Positions 10,603-17,857 of a stretch of 27,355 bases of DNA are shown piece after piece. A model generated the notes under the pieces. The model did not search any database. It was not told where the DNA came from and saw nothing but the letters and a program-made list of their open reading frames with translations. This DNA is from an uncultured Caulobacteraceae bacterium. Its GTDB lineage: Bacteria > Pseudomonadota > Alphaproteobacteria > Caulobacterales > TH1-2. Made by a program: the position numbers and the translations under genes. The stretch is from assembly GCA_937967425.1 (NCBI GenBank), contig CALBST010000358.1, positions 1-27,355 of the forward strand. Reading direction: 5' to 3'. Numbering within the stretch: the stretch's first letter is position 1; the number at the start of each line of letters is the position of its first letter.

Positions 10603-11997
10603 TTAGGGCTCGCGGCGGACGGCGCGCGCGATGCCTTCAAGCTCTGCTTTAAGGTTCGCATCGGTTTCGGAGAGCGCGGCGATACGATCGCGCGCGTACA
10701 TGATGGTGGTATGATCGAAACCGCCGAAGCGCTGGCCGATATCCGGCAGCGAGGCGTGCGTCATCTTGCACGCGAGGTACATGGCCACTTGGCGCGGGCG
10801 CGCGATTGAGTGACGGCGCGTGCGCTCAAGCAATTGCTGCACGCTCATATTGTAGTGACGCGCAACAACCTTCTGCACGAGCTGCACCGTAATGCGGCGC
10901 TCCGCACCTTCGGCGAGTTTGCTTTGCAGAGCGTTTGCGGCAGCTTCTAGCGTCACTGTTGTCCCTCCCGAGATCTTCCATTCGATGAGAAGTTGGCAGA
11001 CCGCGCCATCGAGTTCACGGCCAGTAACGTGCATCCGATCCGCGATCATGTCGAGCGCTTCCGATGCAACACTGAAGCCCGGATTCGCACGCGCATGGTG
11101 CGCAACGCGGGCATCAAGAATCTTGCGGCGCAACGGCGCATCCGGTTCCGAAATCTCGCTGATCGCCGCGCCTTTCAACTTTGCGCGCAACGTATCGTCG
11201 AGACCTTCCAATCCATCAGGACCGTGGTTGGCTGCAAGCGCAATCTGGCCGCCGCGACGTGTAAGTTCATTAATGGTGTCGAACGCTTCTTCCTGCGTCG
11301 CGCGCTTACCGCAGATGCGATGGAAATCGTCGATAATCAGCAGGTCCGGCGCGCGGACCATTTCCTTGAACGCCGACGAGTCACGCTTCTTATGGAGTGC
11401 GGATTGAAAGCATTCGAGAAATTCTTGGCCGGTCATGAACAGGACCTTGCGGCCCCTCGCCATCGCTTCGTGCGCAGCGGCGTTCAGCAGGTGAGTCTTG
11501 CCGCAGCCCGGCGGTGAGTGGACGAGCCAGACCGGAAAGGTCACGCCGACGCCCGCGCCGATCATTTGCGCGACCGTGTAAGCGTGAAAATTGCTCGGGC
11601 CGTCCGCGAACGTCTCGAACGTGAGCTCAAGCGGCCGCGCCGGCGCCGCCTCAGGCTGACGCGCTTCTTCGATGCGCGCATCAGCAAGGGCGCGCACGTC
11701 CTCGGGAATTTCGTGTTCCAAGAGAATTTGGATTTTGTCGACGCGCGGCTCATACGCGCTCATCAGCGCCGCGAGACGACCGACAACCTGTTGGTTCAGG
11801 CGCTCTTTTGCGACCCGCGAGCCGGCCCGAAAGAGAAGTACGCCGTTCAATTCGGCCACCAGCCGCAGCGGGCTGATGTAGGAACGATAGAAATCAGCGC
11901 CGTACTCGCCGACCAATTCCTTCTGGACCAGCTCGAACGCACGCGCCGCCCCGATACCCGCCGTTTCCCGGCGGGCTTCTTCGCCCTGTTGTTCCAT
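10603..11997 (-). CDS. dnaA: Chromosomal replication initiator DnaA (divergent)
   Basis: AAA+ initiator that binds DnaA boxes and opens the origin. The 464-residue protein has all parts: domain I (about 18-90), a short linker, an AAA+ core with Walker A SPPGCGKT (161-168), Walker B LLIIDD (219-224) and sensor II GRELDG (326-331), and domain IV (about 371-464) with ARPRQ (399-403) and [15 protein letters not shown]. Several key positions differ from the family: the first Walker A glycine is Ser, the sensor I region reads AANH, the arginine-finger position aligns with Lys273, and the usual GGRDHTT is GGFDHTT. Hda is excluded because domain IV is present. ATG 11997 gives the normal length; the open frame to 12048 runs into the leader. 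Confidence 0.93.
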   Translation of the reverse strand: MEQQGEEARRETAGIGAARAFELVQKELVGEYGADFYRSYISPLRLVAELNGVLLFRAGSRVAKERLNQQVVGRLAALMSAYEPRVDKIQILLEHEIPEDVRALADARIEEARQPEAAPARPLELTFETFADGPSNFHAYTVAQMIGAGVGVTFPVWLVHSPPGCGKTHLLNAAAHEAMARGRKVLFMTGQEFLECFQSALHKKRDSSAFKEMVRAPDLLIIDDFHRICGKRATQEEAFDTINELTRRGGQIALAANHGPDGLEGLDDTLRAKLKGAAISEISEPDAPLRRKILDARVAHHARANPGFSVASEALDMIADRMHVTGRELDGAVCQLLIEWKISGGTTVTLEAAANALQSKLAEGAERRITVQLVQKVVARHYNMSVQQLLERTRRHSIARPRQVAMYLACKMTHASLPDIGQRFGGFDHTTIMYARDRIAALSETDANLKAELEGIARAVRREP

Positions 11998-12063
11998 GCA
12001 GCCCCCGCTTAGAACATTTGTGTTTTTAGCCGCCCCGAAGGCAGGCACACCTCTCCCGTTCGA

Positions 12064-12082
12064 GCCAAAAGTGCCTTTTGGC
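12064..12082 (-). repeat. Perfect hairpin in the dnaA leader (proximal)
   Basis: GCCAAAAG and CTTTTGGC form a perfect 8-bp inverted repeat around a three-base loop. It lies 66 bases upstream of the dnaA start, inside the predicted 5' leader. No T run follows on the minus strand, so it is not a terminator. It may shape or stabilise the leader RNA. Confidence 0.6.
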
Positions 12083-12121
12083 CCGATGCTTACGCACCGG
12101 CGTCACTGGGACTGTCGACCG

Positions 12122-12138
12122 GGCGAGCCGTGCTCGCC
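12122..12138 (-). repeat. Perfect hairpin near the predicted 5' end of the dnaA mRNA
   Basis: GGCGAGC and GCTCGCC form a 7-bp perfect stem with a three-base loop. It falls a few bases downstream of the predicted transcription start for dnaA, so the mRNA would begin with a stable stem-loop. Such 5' stems often protect transcripts from decay; that role here is inference. Confidence 0.55.
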
Positions 12139-12148
12139 TGACCCGCGA

Positions 12149-12177
12149 AATTTGCGCCGTTCCACAGGCGTCGTCAA
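12149..12177 (-). promoter_or_regulatory. Candidate sigma-70-type promoter of dnaA
   Basis: On the minus strand TTGACG (12177-12172) is followed by exactly 17 bases and CAAATT (12154-12149). The -35 box matches consensus at five of six positions; the -10 box at only three. A start near 12142 would give a leader of about 145 bases. Caulobacter dnaA is known to have a long leader of similar size. The -35 box resembles the stronger rpsT promoter nearby. Confidence 0.45.
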
Positions 12178-12202
12178 CAACACTTTGTTTACGATTTTGC
12201 CA

Positions 12203-12346
12203 TTTTCCACACCGAAATGATGTCGGCGTAAGCATGTGATTTATATGGGTTTTATCGACATAGGCCGAATAGGGTGGTCGTCCGGATTCGGACAATAACT
12301 CACCACTTATCCGCAATTTCGTTGCGGATTCGCACTATGGAGATTC
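12203..12346. promoter_or_regulatory. Candidate oriC / dnaA control region
   Basis: Between dnaA and rpsT lie three plus-strand sequences each one base away from the DnaA box TTATCCACA: TTTTCCACA (12203-12211), TTATCGACA (12252-12260) and TTATCCGCA (12307-12315). Three GANTC methylation sites follow at 12285, 12327 and 12342. The last DnaA box is part of a perfect inverted repeat ATCCGCAA / TTGCGGAT (12309-12329), and GTCCG / CGGAC (12280-12293) brackets the first GANTC. Bases 12181-12260 are about 39% GC, far below the surroundings, as expected of an unwinding element. The region could be the replication origin, the dnaA autoregulatory region, or both. In Caulobacter the origin lies by hemE instead. 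The rest of the 392-base gap (11998-12389) holds the dnaA promoter and leader, and no gene. Confidence 0.5.
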
Positions 12347-12389
12347 GTGAGAGTTTGGCGACAGAAAAACGACAGCCGCCGGCCGCCGA

Positions 12390-12668
12390 TCAGGCCTTCT
12401 TGGCGCCTGAAAGCGTAGCGATGCGCTTGGAAAGTCGGGAAACTTTTCGGCTCGCAAGATTCTTGTGAACTACGCCTTTGCTAGCGGCCTTCATGGTCGC
12501 GGACTCGGCCGCGCGCAGCGCTTCCTGGGCTTTCTTTGCATCGCCCGAGGCAATGGCCTCTTCAACCGAACGCCACGTCGAACGCATCCGAGTGCGGCGC
12601 GCCTTGTTGACCGCCGTGCGGCGGGCAATCACGCGGGTCGCTTTCTTTGCGGACTTCGTATTCGCCAT
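12390..12668 (-). CDS. rpsT: 30S ribosomal protein S20
   Basis: Primary 16S rRNA-binding protein of the small subunit, 92 residues, very basic. It begins [26 protein letters not shown] and has the family's helical pattern through [20 protein letters not shown]. Length and start are normal; GGAAA precedes the ATG by about nine bases. It lies upstream of dnaA on the same strand, an arrangement also found in Caulobacter. No clear terminator follows, so read-through toward dnaA is possible. Confidence 0.97.
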   Translation of the reverse strand: MANTKSAKKATRVIARRTAVNKARRTRMRSTWRSVEEAIASGDAKKAQEALRAAESATMKAASKGVVHKNLASRKVSRLSKRIATLSGAKKA

Positions 12669-12712
12669 GGTTTCGGTGTTTCCAGATCGTGGTTTCGGAT
12701 GCGAAGCGCGGG

Positions 12713-12741
12713 GCTATAGCCGTGCTGTGAGCAGCCGTCAA
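12713..12741 (-). promoter_or_regulatory. Promoter of rpsT
   Basis: On the minus strand TTGACG (12741-12736), exactly 17 bases, then TATAGC (12718-12713). Both hexamers and the spacing fit an alphaproteobacterial housekeeping promoter. It begins only four bases after the stop codon of the enoyl-CoA hydratase gene and would start transcription near 12706, about 37 bases before the rpsT ATG. Confidence 0.7.
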
Positions 12742-12745
12742 ATGC

Positions 12746-13519
12746 TCAGCGGTTTTTAAATTCGGGGGGCCGCTTTGCAATGAAGGCCGCCATCCCCTCC
12801 TTTTGATCCTCGGTTGCAAAAAGGCTGTAAAACAGCCGCCGTTCGAGCCTCAGTCCCTCATTCAGGGGGGTCTCGAAGGCCGCGTTAACTGCCTCCTTGT
12901 TGGCGATGGTCGAGAGCGCGCCGAAGCCCGCGATCTTCTTTGCCGCGGCCATAGTTTCTTCCATCAGCTTATCGGCCGCGACGATACGCGCGACGAGCCC
13001 GCAGCGTTCGGCTTCCGCCGCGTCCATCATGCGGCCGGTCAGGCAGAGATCCATCGCCTTGGCCTTGCCGACGGAGCGGGTCAGCCGCTGCGAGCCGCCC
13101 CAGGCCGGCATGACGCCGAGCGTGATCTCAGGCTGACCGAATTTCGCGGTGTCTGCTGCGATGATGAAATCGCACATCATTGCGAGCTCGCAGCCGCCGC
13201 CCAGCGCATAGCCCGCAACCGCCGCGATCAGCGGCTTCCGCGTCCGCGGCACACGCTCAAGATTGGAGAACGGATCGCGCGCGTAGAAATCGGCAAACTG
13301 GCCTTCCGCCATCTGCTTGATATCCGCGCCGGCCGCGAACGCCTTTTCCGAGCCGGTGATGACGATGCAGCCGATGGCGGCATCCGCTTCGAATGCATCG
13401 AGCGCGGCGCCAAGCTCCGCGATCAGCGCATCATTCAGCGCGTTAAGCGCCTTCGGGCGATTGAGACGAATGACGCCAACGCCGCCATCGGTTTCGACGA
13501 GAATATTTTCGTAAGCCAT
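12746..13519 (-). CDS. Enoyl-CoA hydratase (crotonase family)
   Basis: Adds water to trans-2-enoyl-CoA in fatty-acid beta-oxidation or a related acyl-CoA pathway; cytoplasmic, normally hexameric. The 257-residue length is typical. The oxyanion-hole segments are FAAGADI (61-67) and ALGGGCE. Both catalytic glutamates are present: E111 in [11 protein letters not shown] and E131 in FGQPEITLG. The next loop reads VMPAWGG where most relatives have PGAGG, a small departure. The C-terminus [17 protein letters not shown] is standard for short-chain hydratases. The gene for a secreted protein lies 31 bases upstream on the same strand, so the two may share a transcript. Substrate chain length cannot be read from the sequence. 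Confidence 0.93.
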   Translation of the reverse strand: MAYENILVETDGGVGVIRLNRPKALNALNDALIAELGAALDAFEADAAIGCIVITGSEKAFAAGADIKQMAEGQFADFYARDPFSNLERVPRTRKPLIAAVAGYALGGGCELAMMCDFIIAADTAKFGQPEITLGVMPAWGGSQRLTRSVGKAKAMDLCLTGRMMDAAEAERCGLVARIVAADKLMEETMAAAKKIAGFGALSTIANKEAVNAAFETPLNEGLRLERRLFYSLFATEDQKEGMAAFIAKRPPEFKNR

Positions 13520-13550
13520 GGCCGCGTCTTGCGCCGTCAGACTCAGAAAA

Positions 13551-13928
13551 TCAATCGTTCGGCGCCGAACGAGAGAAGAGCAGCACGTTCACCTGGAGCT
13601 CTTCGCCACGCTGGTGATAACTCAACGACAATTGCTCCCGGCCACGCATATAGGTTGTTTCGTTCTCACCACCGCCGCCGACCAAAAGCGCCCAACCAAG
13701 CGGCGGCAAGCTCGCGTCGTAATAGGCGCGAACATGCTCGGCTTCGGCGCGTCCACTTGCCGACGATCCGACGATCCGAACATCCGCGCTTGAAAATTCT
13801 GTGCGGTCGGCGGTCTCCGCAAGGCCTGGCGCGACCGGGAGATCATCGATCTGAGCAAAGTAAGACGTCTCGGCGAAGGCCGGCGAAGCGCAGAGCATCG
13901 CGGCGACAAATGTAAGCGCTCGACTCAT
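13551..13928 (-). CDS. Secreted hypothetical protein
   Basis: Unknown 125-residue protein with a clear Sec signal peptide, [19 protein letters not shown], cleaved probably after AFA. The mature part contains [19 protein letters not shown] followed by a charged, tyrosine-containing segment, [16 protein letters not shown], and ends with a beta-strand-like [11 protein letters not shown]. The 'Y...LP.LGW....Y.r..E.L' pattern recurs in small periplasmic proteins of alphaproteobacteria, as far as I recall, without a known role. It is divergent from the LprI-like gene with only 40 bases between them, so their promoters must overlap. The enoyl-CoA hydratase gene follows after 31 bases. Confidence 0.75.
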   Translation of the reverse strand: MSRALTFVAAMLCASPAFAETSYFAQIDDLPVAPGLAETADRTEFSSADVRIVGSSASGRAEAEHVRAYYDASLPPLGWALLVGGGGENETTYMRGREQLSLSYHQRGEELQVNVLLFSRSAPND

Positions 13929-13968
13929 TGCCGCATATTAGCTCTGATCGCGGCGTATCGGGAGCATC

Positions 13969-14433
13969 ATGATGCGTACTTTTGTTTTGCTGTTCGCCTT
14001 TGCCACGATCACCGCCTGCGCGACGCCGGCGGCTGCCCAAGACGCCCCGGACCCAGTCGCTACGTGCCTGGCAAACGCGGCCGAACCCGAGGACCGCCGC
14101 GCCTGCATCGGAGAGGTTTCGGCGCAGTGCATCGACGAGCCGGGGGGCGAGACAACCAGCGATATGGTCAATTGCTTTGCCCGCGAACGCGATCTGTGGT
14201 CGACTCAGGTTGCCACGCTCACGGAGCGTCTTCGCGCGCGAGAGAGCCCAACTCAACTTCGTCAGCTCGACGCAATGCTCGCGGCACATGAAACCTGGAT
14301 GCAGCAAAAGTGCAGCTATTCGGCCTCAATCTTTGAGGGCGGTTCGCTAGCGCGCGCCATCGCCGCGGCATGCCTGCGCACGACAACGGCTGAGCTTGCG
14401 CTTGATCTCTTGGAACGCTTTGACCAAGGCTAA
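13969..14433 (+). CDS. LprI-like (DUF1311-type) secreted cysteine-rich protein
   Basis: Secreted protein of 154 residues. The signal peptide MRTFVLLFAFATITACATPAAAQ could be cut by signal peptidase I after AAA, or lipidated at the cysteine in ITAC, which resembles a lipobox. The mature part has six cysteines spaced as C.{12}C, then others in AQCID, VNCFA, QKCSY and AACLR, together with TTAELALDLLERF. This fits the family of lysozyme-inhibitor LprI-like proteins; actual inhibition of lysozyme is unproven here. Two consecutive ATGs occur at 13969 and 13972; GGAG is four and seven bases away respectively, so the second may be the real start. The stop overlaps the mutM stop as CTAA. Confidence 0.7.
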   Translation: MMRTFVLLFAFATITACATPAAAQDAPDPVATCLANAAEPEDRRACIGEVSAQCIDEPGGETTSDMVNCFARERDLWSTQVATLTERLRARESPTQLRQLDAMLAAHETWMQQKCSYSASIFEGGSLARAIAAACLRTTTAELALDLLERFDQG

Positions 14434-15287
14434 CGCTGGCAGCGCGGGCACCAAAATGTTGAACGTCCGCTATGCACGGCGCGCACGATCGCGCCGCTGC
14501 AAGTCTTCGTAGGACACTTCTCGCCTTCGCGATCGTAGACACGGAAGCGTTGTTGGAAGCTCCCTTGCGCGCCATCGACGGCGGCATAGTCGGAAAGCGT
14601 TGAGCCGCCGGCTTCGATCGCTTCTTCGAGCACAGCGCGGATGGCGTGATAGAGTTTGTCTAAGCGTTGCGCTGAAATGCGGCCCGCTGGCTTCTCCGGC
14701 GAAATGCCGGAACGATGCAGAGCTTCGACGACATAGATGTTGCCCAAGCCGGCGACGACCCGCTGGTCGAGCAACGCCGCTTTGATCGGCGCTTTCTTGT
14801 TCGCGAGCGCCTTCTTCAGATACGGTTCGTGAAACTGATTGCCGAGCGGCTCCGGCCCCATCGCCTTGAAAAACGGATGGGTTTCGATGGCGGTTTCCGG
14901 AATGAGATCCATATAGCCGAAGCGGCGTGGATCGTTGAATTCGAGCCGCCCGCCCTCCTCCATATCTATGATTACATGTGTGTGGGTGGGATCGGTCGGT
15001 TCGGCGTAATAGAAGTCGCCGGGCTGACGTTTGGCGCCGATCACGCTCCAGCGCCCGGTCATGCCGAGGTGCGTAACCCAGACGTTTCCATCATCAAGGT
15101 GCGCGAGCAGATACTTTGCGCGGCGTTCCAGCGCATCGACACGCCGCCCGCTCAGTCGCGCCGCGAACCGCTTCGGAAACGGAAAGCGCAGATCGGCGCG
15201 CTTGGTCCGCGCGCGCTTGATGCGCCGGCCCACCAGCGCAGGCGCCAAGCCACGACGCACCGTTTCCACTTCTGGCAACTCAGGCAT
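14430..15287 (-). CDS. mutM: Formamidopyrimidine-DNA glycosylase
   Basis: Bifunctional base-excision enzyme that removes 8-oxoguanine and formamidopyrimidines and cuts the abasic site. The 285-residue protein starts [14 protein letters not shown], giving the catalytic N-terminal Pro and Glu3. Lys58 lies in RRAKYLL, with THLGMTGRW and NDPRRFG following. [15 protein letters not shown] is the helix-two-turn-helix. The C-terminal zinc finger has Cys258, Cys263, Cys280 and Cys283, ending in CPRCQR; the first pair has the wider spacing CPTKTC. The frame extends upstream to 15728, but that part overlaps ubiE and is not MutM. It is divergent from ubiE with 81 bases between starts. Confidence 0.97.
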   Translation of the reverse strand: MPELPEVETVRRGLAPALVGRRIKRARTKRADLRFPFPKRFAARLSGRRVDALERRAKYLLAHLDDGNVWVTHLGMTGRWSVIGAKRQPGDFYYAEPTDPTHTHVIIDMEEGGRLEFNDPRRFGYMDLIPETAIETHPFFKAMGPEPLGNQFHEPYLKKALANKKAPIKAALLDQRVVAGLGNIYVVEALHRSGISPEKPAGRISAQRLDKLYHAIRAVLEEAIEAGGSTLSDYAAVDGAQGSFQQRFRVYDREGEKCPTKTCSGAIVRAVHSGRSTFWCPRCQR

Positions 15288-15368
15288 GCGGCGAAATGTC
15301 GGAAAGCAAAGGCAAAACCATTGCCGCCCGATATAGCCCCGCCCCGGCCCCGCCGCTATGGTCTGCTC

Positions 15369-16124
15369 ATGAGTGACGAGACTGCATCCTTCGGATTCCA
15401 GGACATACCGAAAGCCGAGAAGGCCGGGCGCGTGCGCGAGGTGTTTTCCTCCGTCGCCAGCAAATACGACCTGATGAACGACGCCATGTCGGGCGGCATG
15501 CACCGGCTCTGGAAAGACGCCGCCGCGGCGAAGCTCAATCCGCAGCCGGGCGAACTCATCCTCGATGTCGCCGGCGGCACCGGCGACATCGCGCGCCGCC
15601 TCAAAAAGCTCGGCGATGGCGCGGCGCAACGGCGCGGACTCGAACCCCCGGAAATCCACGTCATCGACATCAACACCGAGATGCTCGAAGCCGGCCGCGC
15701 GCGCGGTGAAGCCGGCCTCAACTGGCACGAGGGCGACGCCGAGAATTTACCCGTCGATGACCATGTCGCCGACGCCTACATCATCAGCTTCGGCATCCGG
15801 AATTGCACCGATGTGCCTGCGGTTCTGCGCGAGGCAAAGCGCGTCCTCAAACCGGGCGGGCGGTTCTTCTGCCTGGAGTTCTCACGTCTGGCGGTAGGCG
15901 GGCTTGAGCCGGTTTATGATTTCTATTCGTTTAACGCGATCCCGGCGCTGGGGAAATTGCTGGCGAACGACGCGGATTCTTACCGATATCTGGTCGAATC
16001 CATCCGCCGGTTTCCGGATCAGGAAACATTTACGGCTATGATCCGTGAGGCGGGTTTCGCACGCGTGGCCTATCGCAACATGGCCGGCGGCGTTTGCGCG
16101 CTGCATTGGGGTTGGTCGGTTTAG
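15369..16124 (+). CDS. ubiE: Ubiquinone/menaquinone C-methyltransferase UbiE
   Basis: SAM-dependent methyltransferase that C-methylates the benzoquinol ring in ubiquinone synthesis. The 251-residue protein has [20 protein letters not shown] near the start, the SAM-binding [34 protein letters not shown] and FFCLEFS, and ends [10 protein letters not shown], all typical of UbiE/COQ5. ATG 15369 fits the family start; the frame runs open upstream over mutM but that is a shadow. A loop with [13 protein letters not shown] lengthens the region after the SAM motif slightly. It is the first gene of a run in which ubiB, coaBC and a ketopantoate reductase gene follow with overlaps of one to four bases. 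Confidence 0.96.
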   Translation: MSDETASFGFQDIPKAEKAGRVREVFSSVASKYDLMNDAMSGGMHRLWKDAAAAKLNPQPGELILDVAGGTGDIARRLKKLGDGAAQRRGLEPPEIHVIDINTEMLEAGRARGEAGLNWHEGDAENLPVDDHVADAYIISFGIRNCTDVPAVLREAKRVLKPGGRFFCLEFSRLAVGGLEPVYDFYSFNAIPALGKLLANDADSYRYLVESIRRFPDQETFTAMIREAGFARVAYRNMAGGVCALHWGWSV

Positions 16125-17857
16125 TGCTTTCGTTCTTCATCGTCCTTTTCGTCATCGTGGCGATCGCGGCCGGGTTCATCTCGGGCGTGTTCGGCCACAT
16201 TTGGCGTTTGCTGCGCGTGGCGATGACGCTCGTGCGCTACGACGTGCTGCTGCCGCAAGAGTACTACGACCAGTACTCAACGCCGCTGCAAGCCACGCAC
16301 ACGGCGCTCTCGATCTTCGCGAAGCGTCGGCGTGGCAAGACGGTTGGCGCGCGATTGGCCAAAGCGCTAGAGCGCCTTGGGCCCGCCTATGTGAAGGTCG
16401 GTCAATTCCTAGCGACGCGCCCGGACATGATCGGCGTGCAAACGGCGCAAGAGCTCGGCCGTCTCAAGGACCGCCTGCCGCCTTTCTCGCGCACCGAAGC
16501 GCTCGATACGATCAATAAGGAGCTGGGCGGCACCGAAGGGCTCTTTACCGGAATCTCCGAAGCGATGGCCGCCGCCTCGATCGCGCAAGTGCACCAGGCG
16601 ATCGTCGATCGCCATGGCGTCGTCGCGATCAAGATTCTACGTCCGCGCATCGAGAAGAAGCTCGCCAAGGAGATGGGCGCGCTGCGCTTCCTGGCGCAGT
16701 GCATCGAGTTCTTCTCCAAGCGCTCACGCCGGCTTGAGCCGGTACAGTTCATCGACACTGTCACCGCCGCCACTGAGCGCGAGCTTGATCTGCGCCTCGA
16801 AGCCGGCGCCGCCGCTGAGTTTCGCGAAGTCGCGGAGAAGGACGGCTATCTCACCGTTCCGAACATCGATTGGTCGCGCTCTTCGAAGCGCGTGATGACT
16901 CTCGATTGGATCGACGGCATTCCGCTGACCGACGGCAAAGCGCTCGACAAAGCCGGCGCCGATCGCAGCGAACTCGCCATCGCCATTACGCGTGGATTCT
17001 TGGCCGCTGCGCTCGATTACGGCTTCTTCCACGCCGACATGCACGAGGGCAACCTCATGTACGGCAAGGACGGCAAACTCTGGATTGTCGACTTCGGCAT
17101 CATGGGCCGCATCGGCCACAAGGAGCGCCGCTACCTCGCCGAAATTCTCTATGGCTTCCTGCGCCGCGACTACCGGCGCGTCGCGGAAGTTCACCAAGAG
17201 GCCGGCTATGTGCCGGAGAAGTTCACGATCGAGGAATTCGCGCAGGCGCTGCGCGCCATCGGCGAGCCGATTTTCGGAAAGACCGCCGACGGCATCTCGA
17301 TGAGCCGCCTGCTTCTGCAGCTCTTCGATGTCTCCCACATGTTTGGCATGCATCTGCGCCCCGAACTGGTGTTGCTGCAAAAGACCATGGTGCAGGTCGA
17401 GGGCGTCGCGCGCGGCCTCGATCCCGCGCACGACATGTGGAGCGCCGCGCGCCCGATTGTGGAGCGCTGGGTGCAGCGCGAACTCGGCGCCGAGGCGGTG
17501 GCCAAGCGCGGCATTGACGAAGCCGCGATGGGCTTTCAAGCCATGCGCCGCCTGCCCCACACCCTGAACGCACTTGAAGCCGCCGCGCGCAAAGTGGCGA
17601 TCGAAGCGCCGCGCGAAGAGCGCAAATGGTATCAGATGCCGGCGTTCTGGATTGGCCTCATCGGCGGCGCGCTTATCGTTCTGGTGTTTGGCCCGAGAGA
17701 AAGCGCCCCGCCCCGCCAGCCGCCGCCGACCAGCGCCATTGAAACCCCCGCCCAACCTGATGCGGAACCACTTCCGCAGGTCGACGCGGACGCCGATCTC
17801 GCGCCTGTTGCGCGCGAGCCGGAGCGCACCACGCCGCCCGCGGAGGCGACGCCATGA
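16124..17857 (+). CDS. ubiB: UbiB, atypical kinase/ATPase of ubiquinone synthesis
   Basis: Membrane-associated ADCK/UbiB family protein needed for ubiquinone synthesis, thought to use ATPase activity to help the Ubi complex reach lipid substrates. From GTG 16124 it has 577 residues. Motifs: KVGQ (91-94), the alanine-rich loop AAASIAQVHQA (149-159), VAIK, DMHEGN and DFG. A hydrophobic helix (about 2-25) precedes the kinase fold, and FWIGLIGGALIVLVFG near the end forms a second membrane segment. The last 55 residues are a proline- and acid-rich tail not needed by the family. The start is uncertain: GTG 16124 shares one base with the ubiE stop (TAGTG), while TTG 16094 would add ten residues and overlap ubiE by 31 bases. 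Confidence 0.93.
   Translation: MLSFFIVLFVIVAIAAGFISGVFGHIWRLLRVAMTLVRYDVLLPQEYYDQYSTPLQATHTALSIFAKRRRGKTVGARLAKALERLGPAYVKVGQFLATRPDMIGVQTAQELGRLKDRLPPFSRTEALDTINKELGGTEGLFTGISEAMAAASIAQVHQAIVDRHGVVAIKILRPRIEKKLAKEMGALRFLAQCIEFFSKRSRRLEPVQFIDTVTAATERELDLRLEAGAAAEFREVAEKDGYLTVPNIDWSRSSKRVMTLDWIDGIPLTDGKALDKAGADRSELAIAITRGFLAAALDYGFFHADMHEGNLMYGKDGKLWIVDFGIMGRIGHKERRYLAEILYGFLRRDYRRVAEVHQEAGYVPEKFTIEEFAQALRAIGEPIFGKTADGISMSRLLLQLFDVSHMFGMHLRPELVLLQKTMVQVEGVARGLDPAHDMWSAARPIVERWVQRELGAEAVAKRGIDEAAMGFQAMRRLPHTLNALEAAARKVAIEAPREERKWYQMPAFWIGLIGGALIVLVFGPRESAPPRQPPPTSAIETPAQPDAEPLPQVDADADLAPVAREPERTTPPAEATP

Noticed and set aside
12347..12389. T run after rpsT (GTTTTTCTG on the minus strand) as a terminator
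   Set aside because: The GC-rich bases before it do not form a convincing stem; they are direct rather than inverted repeats.
12803..13915. 370-residue plus-strand frame over the enoyl-CoA hydratase and secreted-protein genes
   Set aside because: Antisense to two genes with clear catalytic motifs and a signal peptide; its own composition is shadow-like.
14715..15368. Long N-terminal extension of the ubiE frame
   Set aside because: It runs antisense through mutM; UbiE similarity starts exactly at ATG 15369.
15288..15728. N-terminal extension of the mutM frame
   Set aside because: MutM must begin MPELPEVE with Pro next to Met for catalysis, and the extension is antisense to ubiE.
16724..17755. 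343-residue minus-strand frame over ubiB
   Set aside because: Antisense shadow of a well-supported gene with no domain and no plausible start.
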